This document shows positions 1 through 6,252 of a stretch of DNA of 7,700 bases, piece by piece. The stretch comes from Gammaproteobacteria bacterium. GTDB taxonomy: Bacteria; Pseudomonadota; Gammaproteobacteria; HK1. The position numbers and the translations under genes were made by a program. The stretch covers positions 1-7,700 of the forward strand of contig JAJECB010000141.1 of the NCBI GenBank assembly GCA_022822245.1. Direction: 5' to 3'. Position 1 is the stretch's first letter. The number at the start of each line of letters is the position of its first letter. The notes under the pieces are model-generated. The model worked only from the letters and a program-made list of their open reading frames with translations. It was not told where the DNA came from and did no database searches.

Positions 1-306
1 CATGTGGTTGGTGGCGCCGGTCTGGTCACCTTCGCCCCAGCGCGAGGGCCACCACTTCTCGGCGATCGGGGTGTCTTCGATCCCGCCCTCGGCGGCGTGG
101 GCGGGCTTGACCAGGTCCAGCTCGTGCATCACTCCGTCGCCAGCGGCGACGGCGGCAACCGCACCGGTCGCGACTGCAGCGGTCTTGATGAACCTGCGGC
201 GCGACTCGGATGCCGGCACCTCGTTGTCCTGAGCCTCGGTGGCTTCCGCGGATTGGGTGTCGAGTCTTTCGTCGATGGAGTCGCCGTCGCGTACGTCTTC
301 AGGCAT
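1..306 (-). CDS. Tat-exported cyclase-family protein, N-terminal part (runs off the window)
   Basis: Only the first 102 codons are present. The reading frame continues past the left edge. The N-terminus is acidic and Ser/Glu-rich to about residue 34. A twin-arginine signal follows: SRRRFIK at residues 35-41, an Ala/Val-rich hydrophobic stretch to about residue 56, and a probable cleavage after AHA near residue 71. The mature start contains KWWPSRWGEGDQTGATNHM (84-102), which matches the W-G-x-x-D-Q-x-G-A-x-N signature at the beginning of the cyclase family (PF04199, kynurenine formamidase-like metal hydrolases). Such proteins hydrolyse amide or ester bonds using a metal site that would lie beyond this window. 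The start at 306 is chosen because GAGGAGGA sits 6 nt upstream. An ATG at 311 is in another frame and only 1 nt from the same Shine-Dalgarno. Substrate is unknown. It is divergent from the rubrerythrin gene. Confidence 0.8.
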   Translation of the reverse strand, partial: MPEDVRDGDSIDERLDTQSAEATEAQDNEVPASESRRRFIKTAAVATGAVAAVAAGDGVMHELDLVKPAHAAEGGIEDTPIAEKWWPSRWGEGDQTGATNHM

Positions 307-343
307 CGCATTTCCTCCTCAGGGCGAGTTCATGGTAACTTCG

Positions 344-367
344 CATGTTACGATATCACGTCACATG
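344..367. promoter_or_regulatory. Palindromic operator candidate in the cyclase promoter
   Basis: CATGTTACG (344-352) and CGTCACATG (359-367) form an inverted repeat with 8 of 9 positions matching across a 6-nt AT-rich centre. It spans the spacer between the predicted -35 and -10 boxes, the usual place for a repressor site. A smaller nested repeat, GTAAC (335-339) with GTTAC (347-351), overlaps it. The regulator is unknown. Dimeric GntR-, MarR- or TetR-type repressors bind sites of this shape. Confidence 0.4.
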
Positions 368-372
368 TCCAA
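345..372 (-). promoter_or_regulatory. Putative sigma-70-type promoter of the cyclase-family gene
   Basis: On the minus strand TTGGAC (372-367) and TAACAT (350-345) are separated by 16 nt and lie about 40 nt upstream of the start codon at 306. This is the best -35/-10 pair in the leader. An alternative TTGATT near 389-384 has a poorer partner. The call is a pattern match only. Confidence 0.4.
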
Positions 373-742
373 AATTCGTCACCGAATCAAAAAAGGTGAT
401 TACGTACGGTGTGCGGAAAGGCACCGTCTCTCAGCGGGTGCGAGTCTCGCCGGGCAAAACGTCGCTCCAGTCGGTAGCAATCGGAACGGATGATGGAGGT
501 AACGACATCGTTCGAAGCACTTCGGTGGAACGGGTCGCCCAGGGTGATCCAGCGACCATGCGGGCCGCAACGCGAGAAAACGCCGAGCAGGCCTCGAAAC
601 CTGGCATGCGGGAGCCGACCCGCCCGTACGTCGGGAAGGCTCCCACTGACCGGGAAGCGAGCGGCAAGCGCGCCGGCTGGTTCGGCCGGATGAGAACTAT
701 TTCTGAGCAGAGGATGAGCCTGGTGCGTAATTGGGAACGATT
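373..742. other. Divergent intergenic region without a recognisable gene
   Basis: Between the cyclase promoter and the rubrerythrin promoter I find no convincing coding sequence. Short open frames on both strands lack a ribosome site and resemble no family I know. The stretch holds an imperfect hairpin at 610-644 (GGGAGCC pairing with GGCTCCC, with inner CCCG/CGGG) and one copy of a 17-bp repeat at 713-729. Decayed coding sequence or an untranslated RNA cannot be excluded from sequence alone. Confidence 0.5.
713..729 (+). repeat. 17-bp repeat, copy 1 (upstream of rubrerythrin)
   Basis: GATGAGCCTGGTGCGTA is identical to the minus-strand sequence at 6292-6276. This copy ends 13 nt before the predicted -35 box of the rubrerythrin gene and reads toward it. 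The flanks of the two copies do not match. Confidence 0.6.
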
Positions 743-770
743 TTGACTATGAAAGATCAGCCCGTATGTT
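743..770 (+). promoter_or_regulatory. Putative promoter of the rubrerythrin gene
   Basis: TTGACT (743-748) and TATGTT (765-770) are separated by 16 nt. Transcription would start near 777 and give a leader of about 45 nt before the ATG at 823. The -35 is close to consensus. No FnrL-type or other known operator is visible in the core. Confidence 0.5.
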
Positions 771-822
771 CTCCGTCCACCGCAGACTTGGTTTCAACCA
801 TCACACCCAGGAGGAAGACACG

Positions 823-1242
823 ATGGCACTCAAGGGGTCCAAGACCGAACAGAACCTCAAGGACGCCTTCGCGGGCGAGTCGCAGGCGAACCGTCGTTAC
901 CTCTACTTCGCGGCCAAGGCGGACGTCGAGGGCTACAATGACGTTTCCGCCGTGTTCCGCTCCACCGCAGAGGGCGAGACCGGACACGCACACGGCCACC
1001 TAGACTACCTCGTGGAGGTCGGAGATCCGGCCACCGGGCTCCCGATCGGCGGCACCTCCGACAACCTCAAGGCCGCGATCGCGGGCGAGACCCACGAGTA
1101 CACGGACATGTACCCGGGGATGGCCCGGACCGCCCGCGACGAGGGGCACGAGGAGATCGCGGACTGGTTCGAGACCCTCGCCAAGGCCGAGCGTTCCCAT
1201 GCCAACCGCTTCCAGAAGGCCCTCGACGGGCTCGATGCCTGA
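823..1242 (+). CDS. rbr: Rubrerythrin, single ferritin-like domain
   Basis: This 139-residue protein is a ferritin-like four-helix diiron protein of the rubrerythrin family, a cytoplasmic peroxide-scavenging or electron-transfer protein. Candidate diiron ligands are placed as in the family: E19 ([13 protein letters not shown]), E52 with H55 (EGETGH), E89 and E92 (AGETHEY), and E123 with H126 (ERSH). The sequence ends right after the fourth helix, so the C-terminal rubredoxin Cys4 domain of classical rubrerythrins is absent and electrons must come from a separate carrier. The start at 823 is chosen over upstream codons in the same frame because AGGAGG (809-814) lies 8 nt before it and family homology begins there. 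In related genomes this gene precedes an Fe-S heterodisulfide-reductase-like gene; here that partner is broken (1304-1668), so the redox pathway is probably incomplete or supplied elsewhere. Confidence 0.93.
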   Translation: MALKGSKTEQNLKDAFAGESQANRRYLYFAAKADVEGYNDVSAVFRSTAEGETGHAHGHLDYLVEVGDPATGLPIGGTSDNLKAAIAGETHEYTDMYPGMARTARDEGHEEIADWFETLAKAERSHANRFQKALDGLDA

Positions 1243-1256
1243 GCGACGACGGCCGA

Positions 1257-1284
1257 CGTAGCGGCGGCGCCGGCCGCCGCTACG
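1257..1284 (+). other. Perfect GC hairpin between rubrerythrin and the broken partner gene
   Basis: CGTAGCGGCGGC (1257-1268) pairs perfectly with GCCGCCGCTACG (1273-1284) around a 4-nt loop, 15 nt after the rubrerythrin stop. There is no U-tract, so it is not a classical intrinsic terminator. It more likely acts as a 3'-end stabiliser or partial attenuator that raises rubrerythrin expression over the downstream gene. Confidence 0.6.
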
Positions 1285-1303
1285 GCCCGGGGAGGCGGAC
1301 GAC

Positions 1304-1668
1304 ATGGCGGCGGAAAGTGCAGCGAGCGGCACCTCCGTGGCGGGCTCCCCTCCCGTCGCGGGCTCTCCCTCGGCCGCTGGGGCAGGGGCGGGGACCCCTG
1401 CCGGCGTTGCGTGAGTCTCTGCAACGCCTTTCCCGCCCTTTTCGATCACGTCAACGAAAGCGCGACGACGGAGGTGGACGGGGTCAGCCGTTCCAATTGC
1501 GGAAAGGTCGTCGAGCAGTGCTACCTCGCGGCCGTCTTCGAGCACAACGGGGTCCCGGTTCGCCACGCGTCCTTCGAGCGCTGCTACGGGATGCCGCGCT
1601 TGGAGCTCGGGGACGGCCGTTCGGCCGACCATCCGCTGACCCTGCTCCGCAACGCCTACGGAATCTGA
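1304..1668 (+). pseudogene. Remnant of a two-cluster Fe-S (GlpC/HdrD-like) protein gene
   Basis: Intact relatives of roughly 430 residues carry two ferredoxin-like clusters and two Cys-rich CCG domains, and pass electrons in the rubrerythrin cluster. Only fragments survive. An ATG at 1304, preceded by GGGGAGG, opens a Ser/Ala/Gly/Pro-rich frame that stops at 1414. A different frame then gives CRRCVSLC and [13 protein letters not shown] (from 1399), matching the first Fe-S motif region (CRRCFNLC...FPRLFDLIDE). This continues to VVEQCYL and then jumps directly to [13 protein letters not shown] and [11 protein letters not shown], normally some 200 residues later. The second Cys motif and first CCG domain are therefore deleted near 1521-1530. 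The CCG motif reads CYG, and the frame ends at 1668 soon after LELGD. Frameshift, large deletion and loss of a key Cys together make a functional product very unlikely. The family match is by memory of conserved motifs. Confidence 0.8.
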
Positions 1669-1778
1669 AGGCGGCCGCCGGCGCTCGATATCCGACGCAC
1701 GACCCCCTGAGCGGACGCAGAATTTCTGAAGCGATGTGCGGGGAGCCTGCTCGCACTGGTTGATGTGCGAATGTGGTC

Positions 1779-1814
1779 GCCCCCCGGGGAGCGTGGAAGG
1801 AGCGCCCGGGGGGC
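1779..1814 (+). terminator. Terminator-like GC hairpin
   Basis: GCCCCCCGGG (1779-1788) pairs perfectly with CCCGGGGGGC (1805-1814) across a 16-nt loop, followed by TTGTCT. The stem is strong but the T-run is weak. It lies after the rubrerythrin unit and may be its terminator. It could also stop the readthrough frame coming from the opposite strand. Confidence 0.45.
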
Positions 1815-1862
1815 TTGTCTCGTGAAAGCTGTCACTTCCTCAGAGACACCCTCCCGTGTCGC

Positions 1863-3236
1863 TCAGGCTTTTCTCGCACTCCTATGCTGTCCCGACCAGC
1901 TTCCGGTATCGGCAGCGTCTCGCTGCGCATCTGACGCGACTGTGGCATCGGACCCTCCGGCGCAGGTCACAGCAGGACCGTCAAAACTGGGACCAGATGG
2001 ACCAGTTGATCGCGACTTACTTGGCCAAAGCTGACGATACGACACACTTGGCCGAGCCAACGACTGACCGTCAATTCGACCCGAGCCCAATGCCAAACGC
2101 TTCGGTTGCGGCCGCGCAAGATCGGCGTGGTGGCGACCTGCAACACCGGAATGGTCGCGGTCCGGCTCTCGGACTCGTGCCCCGACCAAGCCGTGTTCCG
2201 ACTGCTCGTGCAGCGGCTCACCGCCGGATAGTCCGAACCGCGCCGGCTCATCGCCCGAGGACCGACCCCGGAATCGACCCTGAAGAGCGCCCGACGCCGT
2301 CTCACGCCCAAGCGGCCCGAACCGTATTTCACCTACCGCGTCGTCCGGCTCAAAATGCCAGCGGCGACCATCCCTGTTCGACCTATCGTCGAAAACCGAC
2401 CTGCAAAACTCCCAAAACAATCCAGAAATCGAAAACCGACGCCTCCATGAATTATGCGGGGTGTAGCTCCTGCCTCGGTCGAGCATCCCATGGAGCAGCA
2501 CGGTGACGAACGTGCAGGCCAGGATCGGAGCCAGGACGAGGCGCGGCTCAGTGAACAGGAACATCCGGTATTCGTGGATCATCGCGCCCCATTCCGGTTG
2601 TCCGGTATCTGCCGACAGCCCGATGAAGCCAAGCGAGGCCACGAGAATGACCGCCCTCCCGGCGTCGGCCCCGGCGAGCCCCCCGAGCGCGGGCCAGACA
2701 TTGGGCAGCATGTGCCGGCGCACCGCCGAGGGAAGCGTGGCTCCGAGCGCCTCGCTCGCCTGCCAGTAGACCTCGCCGCGGATGCGGTCGAAAAGCACGG
2801 CGATGGTCAGCGCGTAGGGTGCCCAACTCGTGACCAGAAGCGCCGTCGACACCGTCAGGATGCTCGCGCCAAAAATCGCCGACAGAACGAGCGCGGTCAC
2901 GAGCGTCGGCACTGCGAGCGCGGTCTTGGCCAGCCATTGCACGGCGTCGCTCAGAGGATGCGGCGCGAGCGCAATGATGCCGCCGGCGAGAAGACCGAGG
3001 CCGAGGCCACCGGCGAGGACGATCGCGACCGCCGAAAGGGAGGGTGCCGCACCCCAGATGAGGCGGGTGGCCAAGTCGCGGCCCAGGTGATCGGTTCCAA
3101 GCGGGTATGCGGCGCCTGGGGCCGCCAGCCGGTTCGACAAGTCGATCGCGTGGGGGTCCTGCGAGTACCCGGCCACCCATAGAGCGGCGACGGCAGCCAG
3201 ACCGAAGGCGGCGAGCAGGAGGGCTCCGCGGATCAT
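1863..3236 (-). CDS. ABC transporter permease (DppC/NikC-type), truncated, with foreign readthrough tail
   Basis: The frame encodes 457 residues, but only the first ~254 (to about 2477) belong to the family, whose members usually have 270-300. Residues 1-24 hold the first membrane segment. PLGTDHLGRD (45-54) is the signature near the start of OppC/NikC permeases. Further hydrophobic spans lie at about 67-91, 108-128, 130-150, 191-209 and 235-250. The EAA cytoplasmic loop that docks the ATPase is at about 158-190 (ASEALGATLPSAVRRHMLPN). After LLHGMLDR similarity stops and about 200 Arg/Ser/Gly-rich residues run antisense through the scar and the intron remnant. The natural C-terminus has therefore been replaced. 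The start overlaps the preceding permease stop by 4 nt (ATGA). The core fold may survive, but function is doubtful, and the ATPase genes that normally follow are missing. Confidence 0.85.
   Translation of the reverse strand: MIRGALLLAAFGLAAVAALWVAGYSQDPHAIDLSNRLAAPGAAYPLGTDHLGRDLATRLIWGAAPSLSAVAIVLAGGLGLGLLAGGIIALAPHPLSDAVQWLAKTALAVPTLVTALVLSAIFGASILTVSTALLVTSWAPYALTIAVLFDRIRGEVYWQASEALGATLPSAVRRHMLPNVWPALGGLAGADAGRAVILVASLGFIGLSADTGQPEWGAMIHEYRMFLFTEPRLVLAPILACTFVTVLLHGMLDRGRSYTPHNSWRRRFSISGLFWEFCRSVFDDRSNRDGRRWHFEPDDAVGEIRFGPLGRETASGALQGRFRGRSSGDEPARFGLSGGEPLHEQSEHGLVGARVREPDRDHSGVAGRHHADLARPQPKRLALGSGRIDGQSLARPSVSYRQLWPSKSRSTGPSGPSFDGPAVTCAGGSDATVASDAQRDAADTGSWSGQHRSARKA
1877..2095 (+). 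pseudogene. C-terminal remnant of a group II intron reverse transcriptase/maturase
   Basis: Reading from 1877, HSYAVPTSFRYRQRLAAHL and LWHRTLRRRSQQDRQNW match the C-terminal maturase region of group II intron-encoded proteins (family pattern YYAVPTN...LWRRTLRRRSQKDR..W). After the lysine codon at 2027-2029 the homology continues one base later, from 2031, as RHTWPSQRLTVNS, corresponding to the family's ILHPWPSQRF. A frameshift at about 2030 therefore separates the halves. Everything N-terminal to the YAVPT motif, including the reverse transcriptase domain with its catalytic YADD, is missing, and I see no domain V. This is a dead fragment of a mobile intron. Its presence between two truncated genes suggests it took part in, or was caught up in, the rearrangement here. 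Confidence 0.8.
2096..2476. other. Non-coding scar region, nothing recognised
   Basis: No gene, RNA or insertion-sequence end is recognisable on either strand. The frame carrying the intron remnant runs on to a stop at 2229-2231 without family resemblance. A 12-bp direct repeat TCGAAAACCGAC occurs at 2389-2400 and 2429-2440, exactly 40 bp apart, in a locally A-rich stretch. The minus strand stays open as an extension of the upstream permease frame, but that extension has no hydrophobic segments and an Arg/Ser/Gly-rich composition typical of out-of-frame GC-rich DNA. Confidence 0.5.
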
Positions 3237-4159
3237 GGAAGCCTTGGATCGAGCGTTCGGCGCAGGATGCGTGCGCCTTGAAGCACCAGCGCGACCCATA
3301 GAGCGACGAGGGCGATGAAGGGCTGCAGAACGGCGTAATCTCGATGGCTGACCGCCTGCACCACGCGCTCCGACACGCCCGGCACACCGAACACGATCTC
3401 TGCAACAGCGGTCCCGCCGATGATCCATGCGAGTTCCGGCGCGAGCCCCGCGAGCAGCGTCAAGACCCCGGCAGCTCCTCCGTGATTCCATAGAGCACCC
3501 GCTTGCGATCGTCCCTTCGCGAGGGCCGTTCGGTAGTAGGGGCTCCGTTTGACCTCGACGAACCCGGCGCGCGTCAGGCGGGACATCGAGCCGAGCGAGA
3601 AGAACCCGACGAGGAGCGTGGGCAGAAGGACTCGCTCGATGGGACCGCCGCCGAAGGCGTCGATCCAGCGCAGTTGAACGCCGAGGACCCACAGCAGGAC
3701 GAGGCCGACCGCAAACGCGGGCAGGGCCTGCCCCGCAACGGCCATCCCGCGCGACAGCGCGTCGGCAAGGCCGCCCGGGCGGTGCGCGGCGAAAAAGCCG
3801 AGCGCGAAACCGCCCGTGACGGCAAGCACCATGCCTCCGAAACCGATCGCCGCCGAGTAGGGAAGCCGCGCCGCGAAATCCGCCACAACGGGCCGTCCCG
3901 TCTCGAACGAGACGCCCCAATCGAAGGTCACGAACCCGCCCAGCCAACGCAGGAACTGCGCGGCGAGCGACTCGTCGAGTCCCCATTGTGCGCGATAGGC
4001 GGCGACGATCTCGGGACCGGATCTGATGTTGACATGTGCGAGGAACACCTCGACCGGATCGCTCGGCATGAGGCGCAAGAGCACGAAGGCGGCGGCGACG
4101 ACCGCGAGCCAGGACAGGGCAAGCCGTCCCAGCAGTTGCGCCGCCGCCGCTGCGGTCAC
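3233..4159 (-). CDS. ABC transporter permease (DppB/NikB-type)
   Basis: This 308-residue inner-membrane protein is the first channel subunit of a peptide/nickel-class importer. Hydrophobic segments lie near residues 10-30, 103-124, 138-162, 176-190, 228-257 and 277-295. LMPSDPVEVFL (30-40) and QWGLDESLAAQFLRWLGG (58-75) are typical of the DppB periplasmic N-terminal region. FDWGVSFETGRPV (79-91) is the usual segment before the transmembrane core. The EAA-type loop at about 208-233 (YYRTALAKGRSQAGALWNH) would contact the ATPase. VFGVPGVSERVVQAVSHRDYAVLQ (256-279) matches the conserved FxxPGxGxxxxxAxxxRDYPxxQ block. The GTG start overlaps the solute-binding protein stop (GTGA), and the stop overlaps the next permease start, so translation is coupled. 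Full length, no defects seen. Confidence 0.95.
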   Translation of the reverse strand: MTAAAAAQLLGRLALSWLAVVAAAFVLLRLMPSDPVEVFLAHVNIRSGPEIVAAYRAQWGLDESLAAQFLRWLGGFVTFDWGVSFETGRPVVADFAARLPYSAAIGFGGMVLAVTGGFALGFFAAHRPGGLADALSRGMAVAGQALPAFAVGLVLLWVLGVQLRWIDAFGGGPIERVLLPTLLVGFFSLGSMSRLTRAGFVEVKRSPYYRTALAKGRSQAGALWNHGGAAGVLTLLAGLAPELAWIIGGTAVAEIVFGVPGVSERVVQAVSHRDYAVLQPFIALVALWVALVLQGARILRRTLDPRLP

Positions 4160-5643
4160 CGGGCGGTCACCAGGTCAGGGCGGATCACGTAGTAGTCCGA
4201 TCCCCACGGCTCGTAGCCGGCCAGGGCGGGCGACAGGCCGACATGCCATTCGGGCGTCACGAGAAACGAGACCGGCGCCTCGGCCATGATCATCTCCTGT
4301 GCCCGAAGCGCGAGGTCGATGCGCCCCTGTGGATCGCCCTCGACGCGCAGCTCCGCGATCAGCGAGTCATAGGCTGCGTTGGACCAACCGCCGTAGTTTC
4401 TTGCCGCGTCGGTCTCGAAGAACAGCGACAGGAACAGGCCCGGATCGCCCGCCGGCGCGGTGTGCTGCGCCCAAAGAAACAGATCGAATGCGCCGCTCGT
4501 GGTCACGTCGTTGGGGGACTCGGTCACCTGCGTCGTCACCGCGATGCCAATCTCGGCCAGCGCCGCCCGGACCACCGGCTGGAAGGTGACGAGGTCGGGG
4601 CGTTGCGGATAGGCGTAGAGCACCAGTTCGAGGCGCTCGCCGTCGCGCGTGCGCACGCCGTCCTCGCCCAGGGCCCATCCGGCCTCATCCAGGAGTGCGA
4701 CGGCCGCGTCGGGGTCATGGGGCAGCGCGCCTTCGGCCGCGAAGGGGTAGCTCTCCGAAAACGCGCCCGTCGCCGGCACGCCCGCCTGTGCCGCGGTCAC
4801 CAGGTCCTCGCGGCTGATGGCCAGATCGATGGCGCGACGCACCCGCGGGTCCGCCAGGGCCGGCGTCCGCGTGTTCATCCACATCATGTATTGGTAGGCC
4901 ACGGGGAAGGAGACGATCCTGCCGTCGGTCGCCTCCAGCATCGAAAGCGACTCGACAGGCAGGTTGAACGCCATGTCGACTTCGCCCGAGGCGAAAGCGA
5001 GCGCCAGCGACTGGCCGTCCGCGATTCGGCGCAGCGTTACATCGGGCCGGGCCTCGGCGCCGGGGTAGTGTGCGTTGGGTGTCATCTCGATCGACCCGCC
5101 GGGCTCGAAGCTCGTCACCGCGAAGGGCCCGGTGAAGATCAGCGCATCGCCCTCCATCCGGTAGATGGGAAAGGCCCATTCGGCCAGGATTGAAGGCAGG
5201 ATCGTGGTGGAATGCTCGGTCCTGACGGTCAGGGTGTCGTCGTCGACGGCGGTGAAACTCAGGCGCCCGGCGGTCGCCCGTGCCGAGGGATTCGCCTCGC
5301 CGGTACGGTTCAAGGCGACCGCCACGGCCTCGGCCGTCACCGGGGTGCCGTCCGAGAAGAATCGGTCAGGTGCGAGCTCCACGGTCCAGGTGCCGTCGTC
5401 GCTCTGCGTGGCCGAGGCGGCGACGTTCGGCACCACCTCGCCCTCGCGGGACACGCGGAACAGTTGCTCGCCGATGCCGTGGCTCACGAGCGCCCAGCCG
5501 TTCGACCCGTCGGCGGGATCGAGGCCGGAAGCGAGAAAAGTTTGACCGATCGTCACCTCCTCTGCGTGGGAGGTGGCGGAGGCAATGAGCGCGCCCGCAA
5601 CCGCGGCTGCGGCGAGCGTTCGGGACACATGGGAATGGGTCAT
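4156..5643 (-). CDS. ABC transporter periplasmic solute-binding protein, family 5 (NikA/CntA/DppA-like)
   Basis: This 495-residue protein captures the substrate in the periplasm for the two permeases encoded downstream. It has a Sec signal peptide: basic start, Ala-rich core at residues 9-23, cleavage after SHA at 27. Family-5 signatures are GLDPADGSNGW (40-50), LFRVSREGEVVPNVA (61-75), the W-x-x-x-L-x-P-x-x-x-F-x-D-G-x-x block at 86-100, and DPRVRRAIDLAISREDLV (265-282). Family members bind peptides, Ni-histidine or opine-type metallophores. Overall spacing and the QYMMWMNTRTPALADPR block resemble NikA/CntA more than classical OppA, but residues fixing the ligand cannot be read from sequence alone. 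The DUF1636 partner and the Zur-like operator point to a metal or metal-chelate. The ATG overlaps the DUF1636 stop (ATGA), with GGGAG upstream as ribosome site. Confidence 0.93.
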   Translation of the reverse strand: MTHSHVSRTLAAAAVAGALIASATSHAEEVTIGQTFLASGLDPADGSNGWALVSHGIGEQLFRVSREGEVVPNVAASATQSDDGTWTVELAPDRFFSDGTPVTAEAVAVALNRTGEANPSARATAGRLSFTAVDDDTLTVRTEHSTTILPSILAEWAFPIYRMEGDALIFTGPFAVTSFEPGGSIEMTPNAHYPGAEARPDVTLRRIADGQSLALAFASGEVDMAFNLPVESLSMLEATDGRIVSFPVAYQYMMWMNTRTPALADPRVRRAIDLAISREDLVTAAQAGVPATGAFSESYPFAAEGALPHDPDAAVALLDEAGWALGEDGVRTRDGERLELVLYAYPQRPDLVTFQPVVRAALAEIGIAVTTQVTESPNDVTTSGAFDLFLWAQHTAPAGDPGLFLSLFFETDAARNYGGWSNAAYDSLIAELRVEGDPQGRIDLALRAQEMIMAEAPVSFLVTPEWHVGLSPALAGYEPWGSDYYVIRPDLVTAR

Positions 5644-6155
5644 GGGTCGTCGCTCCCGTGGGTTGGGTGTTGGGGTGTCGGGGAAAGCGGTTCGACCAGG
5701 TCGCCCGCGAAGCCGAGCGGCGGGATGCGGGCGAGGATGCCCGCGCGCAGAACCTCCGGCCGCACGGGTCGGGGCAGATAGCCGTCTTCGGTTTCGGCAT
5801 AGGCGGCGGCAACGGAGAGGACATCGCCGGCATGAAGCGTCGGGTCGAGATCGCCGAAGAGATAGGTGAAGCGGCCGAGGCCTGCGAGCGCGATGGTGCA
5901 TGGCCGCTTGCAATTGCTCATGCAATTCACGCCGCGAAGGCGGATGCCCCGGCGCGCGGGCGTACTGTCGGGAAAGGCGTGCGCCACGACCTGCGCCAGA
6001 CGCCGACCGCCCCGGTGGTCGAGGTCGGTGTTGCGATCCTCGCGCCCGTCGCGGCAGCGCAGGCAAATCGAAAGTGTCAGTTTGTCGTTATCTACCGCGC
6101 CCGCCTGACGGAAAAGCGGGGACAGTTCAGTCCGGTCGTCGCGAGCTGTATCCAT
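5640..6155 (-). CDS. DUF1636 predicted metal-binding protein
   Basis: This 171-residue cytoplasmic protein belongs to the DUF1636 family (COG5469-type, annotated as predicted metal-binding). Its conserved blocks are CLRCRDG (31-37), RGGRRLA (48-54), RGVNCMSNCKRPC (74-86), GRFTYLFGDLDP (94-105), GYLPRPVRPEVLRAGILARIP (125-145). The Cys set C31, C34, C78, C82, C86 suggests a metal or Fe-S site. Biochemical function is unknown; relatives sit near CobW-type chaperones and metal or cobalamin transport genes. The start at 6155 is chosen over an in-frame ATG at 6269 because the latter lies upstream of the predicted transcription start and its extra 38 residues are not family sequence. The ribosome site is a weak AAAAGGG. 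It is the first gene of the importer operon, coupled to the binding protein by ATGA, so it probably assists handling of the imported metal. Confidence 0.9.
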   Translation of the reverse strand: MDTARDDRTELSPLFRQAGAVDNDKLTLSICLRCRDGREDRNTDLDHRGGRRLAQVVAHAFPDSTPARRGIRLRGVNCMSNCKRPCTIALAGLGRFTYLFGDLDPTLHAGDVLSVAAAYAETEDGYLPRPVRPEVLRAGILARIPPLGFAGDLVEPLSPTPQHPTHGSDDP

Positions 6156-6240
6156 GCCAAACCCTTTTCTGTGGCCACGCCCGGCGTCCAGGGGGCACTT
6201 GGCTCTGTTGGCACTTGGGCTCTTGTAGTCCGAAAATGTG

Positions 6241-6252
6241 ATGTTATAACAT
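6241..6252. promoter_or_regulatory. Zur-like operator
   Basis: ATGTTATAACAT is a perfect 12-bp palindrome. It resembles the core of Zur (zinc uptake regulator, Fur family) boxes in proteobacteria, which centre on TGTTATA..TATAACA. It overlaps the predicted -10 of the DUF1636 operon, so bound Zn-Zur would block transcription. Outer positions (TGTG on the left, GCCA on the right) extend the symmetry only partly. It is unlike known NikR or alphaproteobacterial Mur/Irr sites. Identification is by motif recall, not by a scan. Confidence 0.6.

Noticed and set aside
610..644. Hairpin resembling a group II intron domain V
   Set aside because: Size (35 nt) and a GAGCC start are suggestive, but the stem is interrupted, the GNRA tetraloop and two-base bulge are not in place, and it lies far from and upstream of the maturase remnant.
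1000..1632. 210-codon minus-strand frame antisense to rubrerythrin and the pseudogene
   Set aside because: It is antisense to a clear rubrerythrin, is Gly/Arg/Pro-rich, and has no recognisable motif. It is a typical GC-rich shadow frame.
2389..2440. Two TCGAAAACCGAC copies 40 bp apart as a CRISPR-like or iteron array
   Set aside because: Only two 12-bp copies are present, with no third unit, no cas or replication gene, and no dyad in the repeat.
3237..3986. Upstream extension of the long minus-strand frame that contains the second permease
   Set aside because: The part before 3236 overlaps the first permease out of frame and is Arg/Pro/Gly-rich shadow coding. The permease proper begins at the ATGA overlap at 3236.
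4243..5193. 316-codon plus-strand frame opposite the solute-binding protein
   Set aside because: It is antisense to a well-supported family-5 binding protein, rich in His/Arg/Gly, and without domain motifs or a ribosome site.
5644..6066. Long N-terminal extension of the solute-binding protein frame
   Set aside because: It overlaps DUF1636 in another frame and has no family similarity. A signal peptide starts exactly at 5643 with a ribosome site upstream.
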